Assembly (NCBI RefSeq): GCF_014633365.1
Contig: NC_068346.1
Location: 13,971,030 to 14,035,029 of the forward strand
DNA: 64,000 bases
Direction: 5' to 3'
Source: Diospyros lotus
Lineage: Eukaryota > Streptophyta > Magnoliopsida > Ericales > Ebenaceae
The position numbers and the translations under genes were made by a program. Each line of letters begins with the position of its first letter. Within the stretch, counting starts at the first letter, position 1. The notes below the pieces were generated by a model that was not told the DNA's origin, ran no database searches, and saw only the letters and a program-made list of their open reading frames with translations. Below, piece after piece: positions 61,001-64,000 of the stretch.

Positions 61001-63839
61001 ATAGGTGTGGATATGGTGGAGCAGCTTGTGGATGAAGAGTGAGCTGGAGATGAAGCCATGATGCGAAAAGAACTGCAGATTTGGAGCAGATCAGATCTGG
61101 AGCAAGTTGGATTACAAGTCCAAAGAGAAGGAGCAACAGATCTGGAGCAACGGCAGATCTGGGCGCACAAAAGCTGAAGCTGAGTCACCGGAGAAGACTA
61201 ATGGCCAGAGCTGGAGTCGCTTGAGGATGGCTGGATCTGGACAGAGGCGGCGACAGTGAGGGCGAGATCTGGGAGCGGCTGGAAGAAGATGGCAGGATCT
61301 GGGCAGGCGCAACGACGGGGAGGGCGAGATCTGGGCGCAGCTAGAAGAAGATGGACAGATCTGGAGAAGGAGAGCCGGGATAGCCGGATCTGGAGGAGAG
61401 TTGTGATGGCCGTGTGACCAGCGAAACCAACGGCCGATGAAGAGACCGGCGGTGATGGCGATGGCGGGAGAAGCGACCGGCGGTGATGGCGTCGGTTGAC
61501 GGCGGAGACGACAGCGGCGGCGGCTAGGGTTAGGGTTTCAGCTTTGATACCATGTTATATGTATAAAATAAACTGTATGTATTAAACCACAAGTGCACAG
61601 TACAAGCATATATATATACATACATGTATTTAAAAATAAATACACTAATACCCCCTTATCTTATTTAACATTTCTAATATCCTAAACATCCTTTCTTGAG
61701 GCTCTCTTTCCAGGAGGAACATGCCCCGGTCGTTGGTTTTGTAATTGTTAAATTTCAGTGGCCATCAAGGAGCCATTTTTTATTTGGTTGTATTGGAGAG
61801 AAATGTTAAGAGAATTTGGAAGATAATGAAAGTGTTGGAAGTTTCTGTTTTCAAACTTTTAATTGGTAGTTAAAATTTAAATTAAGAGGCATATCTTTTC
61901 TAAAAGGACATCCTTTGGATAAGGAGGCAGAAATTTTTTCTAAAGTCTATAAATAGCAGACTGTAGCAGTATAACATATGTGAGACTTTATTTACCCTGC
62001 ATACAAAAATTTTTCTTTTTAGTTTTCACTTTATACAATCATACTTTTTACTTGACTTTTGGAATGATTGAAGTATTGGAGATTTTATCCACCCTACATA
62101 CAAAGCTGTTTCCTGTTTTTTCTTCACCTTATTCCAGGATGTATGTGTGCATGCCTCAAAGTTAAATGTCACTGAGGAAGTTTAAGTTTTCCACCGAGAA
62201 TATTTAGGTCTAGGGCTTAGGAATCCAAAGTAATTGCTAATACTCATGACAGAAACCTTCAACTTTCTCCCTCTTTGCTTCCAGGAATTTGGGTCATTGC
62301 TTATTTGTTGAATGAAATTCATGATGATATTGATTGGCTTCAAGTTGCCTCAAGATTTCTACTGTTAACCATGGTACAATTTCACTATGTTCTATTACTT
62401 AGTCTACTGATATGCTTCTGCTAATGCTAATAGTTTTTTTATCCACTTAGATTGAATTTATTCTTGATCAGAATCTTTTGCTACTATTTACTAACATTGC
62501 TTGTAATCTTTTTTGTGCAGGCAAGTGTATTTGTACTTGCTTTCTTCTCTATTTCAAGTTCTCAACCTTTGCTTTCCCAAATGAGTTTGAGAAAAAATGA
62601 AGTACAGGAAGTTCCAACAATGGGTCAGGCACTCGGCATACCTGATAGTGGGCTACTATTACTGAGGGAATCAGCTGCTGTTGTAGATCCTATTGTACCT
62701 TTCGATAAACTTCTTTTGAACAAAAGGTTTCGTCAGTCTTTTACAGCATTTGCAGATAGGTGCTGTATTCCTCCCTAGATGAAGAAAGTTTGTCATCTGG
62801 TACTCGTTAACTAATGTTGAAGAACTCATATGTGCTTGTTTCTTCATGATTTTCAGTTGCTTAGCTGGGGAGAGCTTGCATTTCTATGATGAAGTGCATG
62901 AGCTTAATAAGATACCTGCTGAAGATACTATTAGAAGAATATATATGGCAAGGCACATTATCGAGAAGTACATAGTTCCAGGTATCATATTTCACGGGGT
63001 TAAAAATTTTCTTGTAAAGTTTAGTTTAATGTATTCCTAGATGAATTTCTTCCTGCGTGGTGGAGCAAAAATATAAATCCTGATTTTGTAAACTCCAAAG
63101 TAATTGTCCAGTTAATGACATTGTCCACAATAACTTCCGTAAAATGCAAATGTCATCCATAACAAGGGAGCAATATATATTGCATCAGATGATGTAATAT
63201 CAACCTTGTCAACTTGGATTAGTTCTAACTTGAGTATACAATTACCAACTCAGCACCAAAATTGAACTGTGTTTCATTTGCTCCTGAGCCAGTTCCTCAC
63301 TTCTGCTTTGTGCATATGTCTACTTTGTGAGTGTATTATGACTCTTTTTCCACAATAATGACTCGTATAGGTGCAGTAATGGAAGTGAATATATCTTACC
63401 GAACTCGACAAGAAATTTTGACCACTCCTGATCTGGCACATCCTGATCTTTTCAGAAATGCACTAAATGAGCTGGTGCAGTTGATTAAAATGGTTGGTTT
63501 TTTTACCGAGTAACATCAAATACTTTCTTGCTTCTCTTCAGTCAGTCATTTCAAAATCTTGACGATAGTTTTAACTCTGTCTCTCTGTGTTCCCCTATTT
63601 TGGAGAATTTGGCAAATGATTACTGGTCATCTACATTCTTCCTGAAATTCAAAGAAGATGCTAGTATCCGGGCAGCTGAACATGAGCTGGATCATGTTAC
63701 TGGTTGGACCCACTCCCCTAGGTTGAGTTCTGTTCATGCCTCTGATGATCCTTTTCACCAAGAACATCTTCCCAAGGACTTTAGCCACTATAGCGATGAT
63801 TCACATCCACAAGGAAACGAGGACCTTCAGCAATTTTAG
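45029..63839 (+). CDS. RGS1: RGS1, seven-transmembrane regulator of G-protein signalling (477 aa, 11 exons)
   Basis: Exons: 45029-45117, 45756-45876, 45975-46038, 46180-46264, 55299-55372, 56287-56478, 62285-62373, 62521-62759, 62857-62981, 63371-63492, 63606-63839. All have GT-AG borders and phases agree throughout; the sum is 1434 bp. The product accelerates GTP hydrolysis by the plant G-alpha subunit at the plasma membrane and links it to sugar signalling (known for Arabidopsis RGS1, 459 aa). Residues 1 to about 250 hold the hydrophobic, multi-span part, starting [14 protein letters not shown] and including [21 protein letters not shown] and the ELRDLW block. The RGS domain spans about 299-415 ([67 protein letters not shown]). 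The tail keeps SPRLSS and the ASDDPF block, around the serines phosphorylated in Arabidopsis, but the extreme C-terminus is acidic and diverged. Introns 4 and 6 contain antisense copia elements. Confidence 0.95.
45540..45690 (+). repeat. LINE 3' remnant in RGS1 intron 1
   Basis: gtggtgggagacacttagg ... gagctatgatttacatagccaagctcacgtagtgggataaaggcttgat resembles the reverse-transcriptase end and 3' tail of plant L1 elements; a second copy is near 52985. Confidence 0.5.
46852..47662 (-). repeat. 3' LTR of the intron 4 copia element
   Basis: TGTTGTGCGAG at 46852 to TTTAACA at 47662 in plus reading. The 98-codon frames inside both LTR copies are repeats, not genes. Confidence 0.9.
47758..49260 (-). 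pseudogene. copia pol, second part (reverse transcriptase, RNase H)
   Basis: A 500-residue frame beginning [20 protein letters not shown]. Reverse transcriptase carries [37 protein letters not shown] and the catalytic YVDDIL near residue 175. RNase H includes [20 protein letters not shown] and [11 protein letters not shown], where the second Glu of the usual TEAEY motif is Lys. It ends just before the purine tract and LTR. It is separated from the first part only by the frameshift; otherwise it is full length. Confidence 0.9.
49245..51809 (-). pseudogene. copia gag-pol, first part (gag, protease, integrase)
   Basis: An 854-residue open frame from ATG 51809. Gag with a UBN2-type region lies at about residues 1-215. 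The zinc knuckle [14 protein letters not shown] is near 233-246. The protease region [14 protein letters not shown] is near 285-298; the usual D-S-G triad reads D-F-G, which would be expected to harm protease function. The integrase HHCC finger (HLRLGHMS ... CEPC) is at about 420-460, and the integrase core has LRTDNG and [12 protein letters not shown] at about 545-590. The frame then runs into DYVKGDKLW and stops. In relatives it continues directly into the reverse-transcriptase frame at 49260, so a one-base frameshift lies near 49262-49285. Confidence 0.9.
52015..52836 (-). repeat. 5' LTR of the intron 4 copia element
   Basis: Same ends as the partner at 46852-47662; carries an extra 11-bp near-duplicate at about 52398-52410. 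Confidence 0.9.
52985..53070 (+). repeat. LINE 3' remnant in RGS1 intron 4
   Basis: Reads [18 protein letters not shown] in one frame, the typical last residues of plant L1 ORF2, then a T/G-rich tail. Confidence 0.6.
53741..54405. mobile_element. Mutator-type MITE in RGS1 intron 4
   Basis: A 665-bp element with long inverted repeats of about 110 bp: gggtaaattacactaagcac at the left and its diverged inverse at the right. The flanks tttcttttt (53732-53740) and tttattttt (54406-54414) match at eight of nine positions, as for Mutator-like 9-bp duplications. Inside, a unit of about 126 bp is duplicated in tandem (53788-53913 and 53914 to about 54043). The centre holds a CT run (54098-54114) and a GA run (about 54149-54179) that can pair with each other. 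Confidence 0.85.
55028..55110. repeat. (ATT)n microsatellite and 19-base G run
   Basis: TTA/ATT repeats at 55028-55078, then a T run and 19 consecutive G (55092-55110), about 190 bp before RGS1 exon 5. Confidence 0.9.
56732..61670 (-). mobile_element. Ty1/copia element with very short LTRs in RGS1 intron 6, antisense
   Basis: A 4939-bp element with perfect target duplication tttct (56727-56731 and 61671-61675) and short LTRs at 56732-56853 and 61553-61670. A primer site TGGTATCAAAGC (complement at 61541-61552) and a purine tract (complement at 56854-56869) are present. The minus strand carries the whole copia gag-pol order with several stops and frameshifts. Antisense to RGS1, between exons 6 and 7. 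Confidence 0.95.
56861..61059 (-). pseudogene. copia gag-pol pseudogene of the intron 6 element
   Basis: Gag starts near 61059 ([13 protein letters not shown]), with a stop at 60928-60930. The zinc knuckle [14 protein letters not shown] is near 60260-60305 with a stop just before it. The protease motif [10 protein letters not shown] is near 59985-60020. The frame 59994-58297 holds protease, the integrase finger ([11 protein letters not shown] ... CESC), integrase core ([23 protein letters not shown]) and a Ser/Pro-rich linker. Reverse transcriptase follows in pieces (58111-57740, with [12 protein letters not shown]), then RNase H (57469-57137, with [13 protein letters not shown] and [12 protein letters not shown]; 57109-56861, with [13 protein letters not shown]). 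At least four breaks. Non-functional. Confidence 0.9.
61676..62284. other. Remaining RGS1 intron 6 sequence
   Basis: AT-rich intron. A segment with tatacaatc/ttatccaccctacatacaaa is loosely repeated (61990 and 62085). Nothing else seen. Confidence 0.4.
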
Positions 63840-64000
63840 TGCTTTTTACTCAATCTGGCATAAATGCCGGGGGATACATGAGTTTCTACATTTTACTTGC
63901 GCTGGCTTAGCAAAGTACATGAAAGAAAGATGGAGCCAGATAGAAGCTGATTGAACTAGTCAATGTTGGAGAAAAATTCATCTATAACTTGTGCGACCAT
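63840..64000 (+). other. RGS1 3' untranslated region (start)
   Basis: Follows the TAG at 63837-63839. No polyadenylation signal can be fixed before the window ends. Confidence 0.5.

Overview
The window is nuclear DNA of a flowering plant that is not a grass. It carries spliced plant genes with GT-AG introns, a heptahelical RGS1 gene (a gene reported as missing from most grasses), and layer upon layer of plant transposons. I cannot name the species. Bacterial features such as operons, Shine-Dalgarno sites and CRISPR arrays are absent.

Host genes are few. (1) At 11859-12950 (+) lie the last four exons of a CPBP/CAAX-type intramembrane protease; its 5' exons are not visible. (2) At 13604-13986 and 15520-16225 (+) is a tandem pair of small secreted cysteine-rich peptide genes. 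The second is intact by eye (2 exons, 79 aa). The first has a stop codon where the second has its first core cysteine. I could not match this family confidently, and it is the best candidate for something undescribed. (3) At 45029-63839 (+) is a complete RGS1 gene: 11 exons, 477 aa, every splice phase consistent. Its introns are swollen by antisense copia elements. (4) A dead LBD/LOB transcription-factor fragment (31667-32014) sits inside an LTR element.

Layout. 1-6703: a Ty3-type gag-only element, its gag interrupted by a LINE 3' end and, at a precise in-frame site, by a hAT transposon. 6704-11312: a decayed Ty1/copia element. 11859-16225: CPBP gene and the cysteine-rich pair. 16558-19139: solo LTR of family A, with target duplication. 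19195-22283: hAT remnant split by a solo LTR of family B. 22289-25500: two more LTRs, one interrupted by the other. 25925-37333: another family B LTR, into which a whole family A element (27491-36952, long LTRs, no gag-pol seen) has inserted. 39291-43885: a related solo LTR holding a 2.2-kb insert with an 8-bp duplication. 44000-64000: RGS1 with a 6.0-kb copia element in intron 4, a Mutator-type MITE in the same intron, and a 4.9-kb copia element in intron 6.

Perfect or near-perfect target duplications support most of these boundaries: aaaac, tcttg, taagg, agacc, attgttgg, ggctg, tttct, and an 8/9 match for the MITE. All homology calls come from reading motifs, not from a search.
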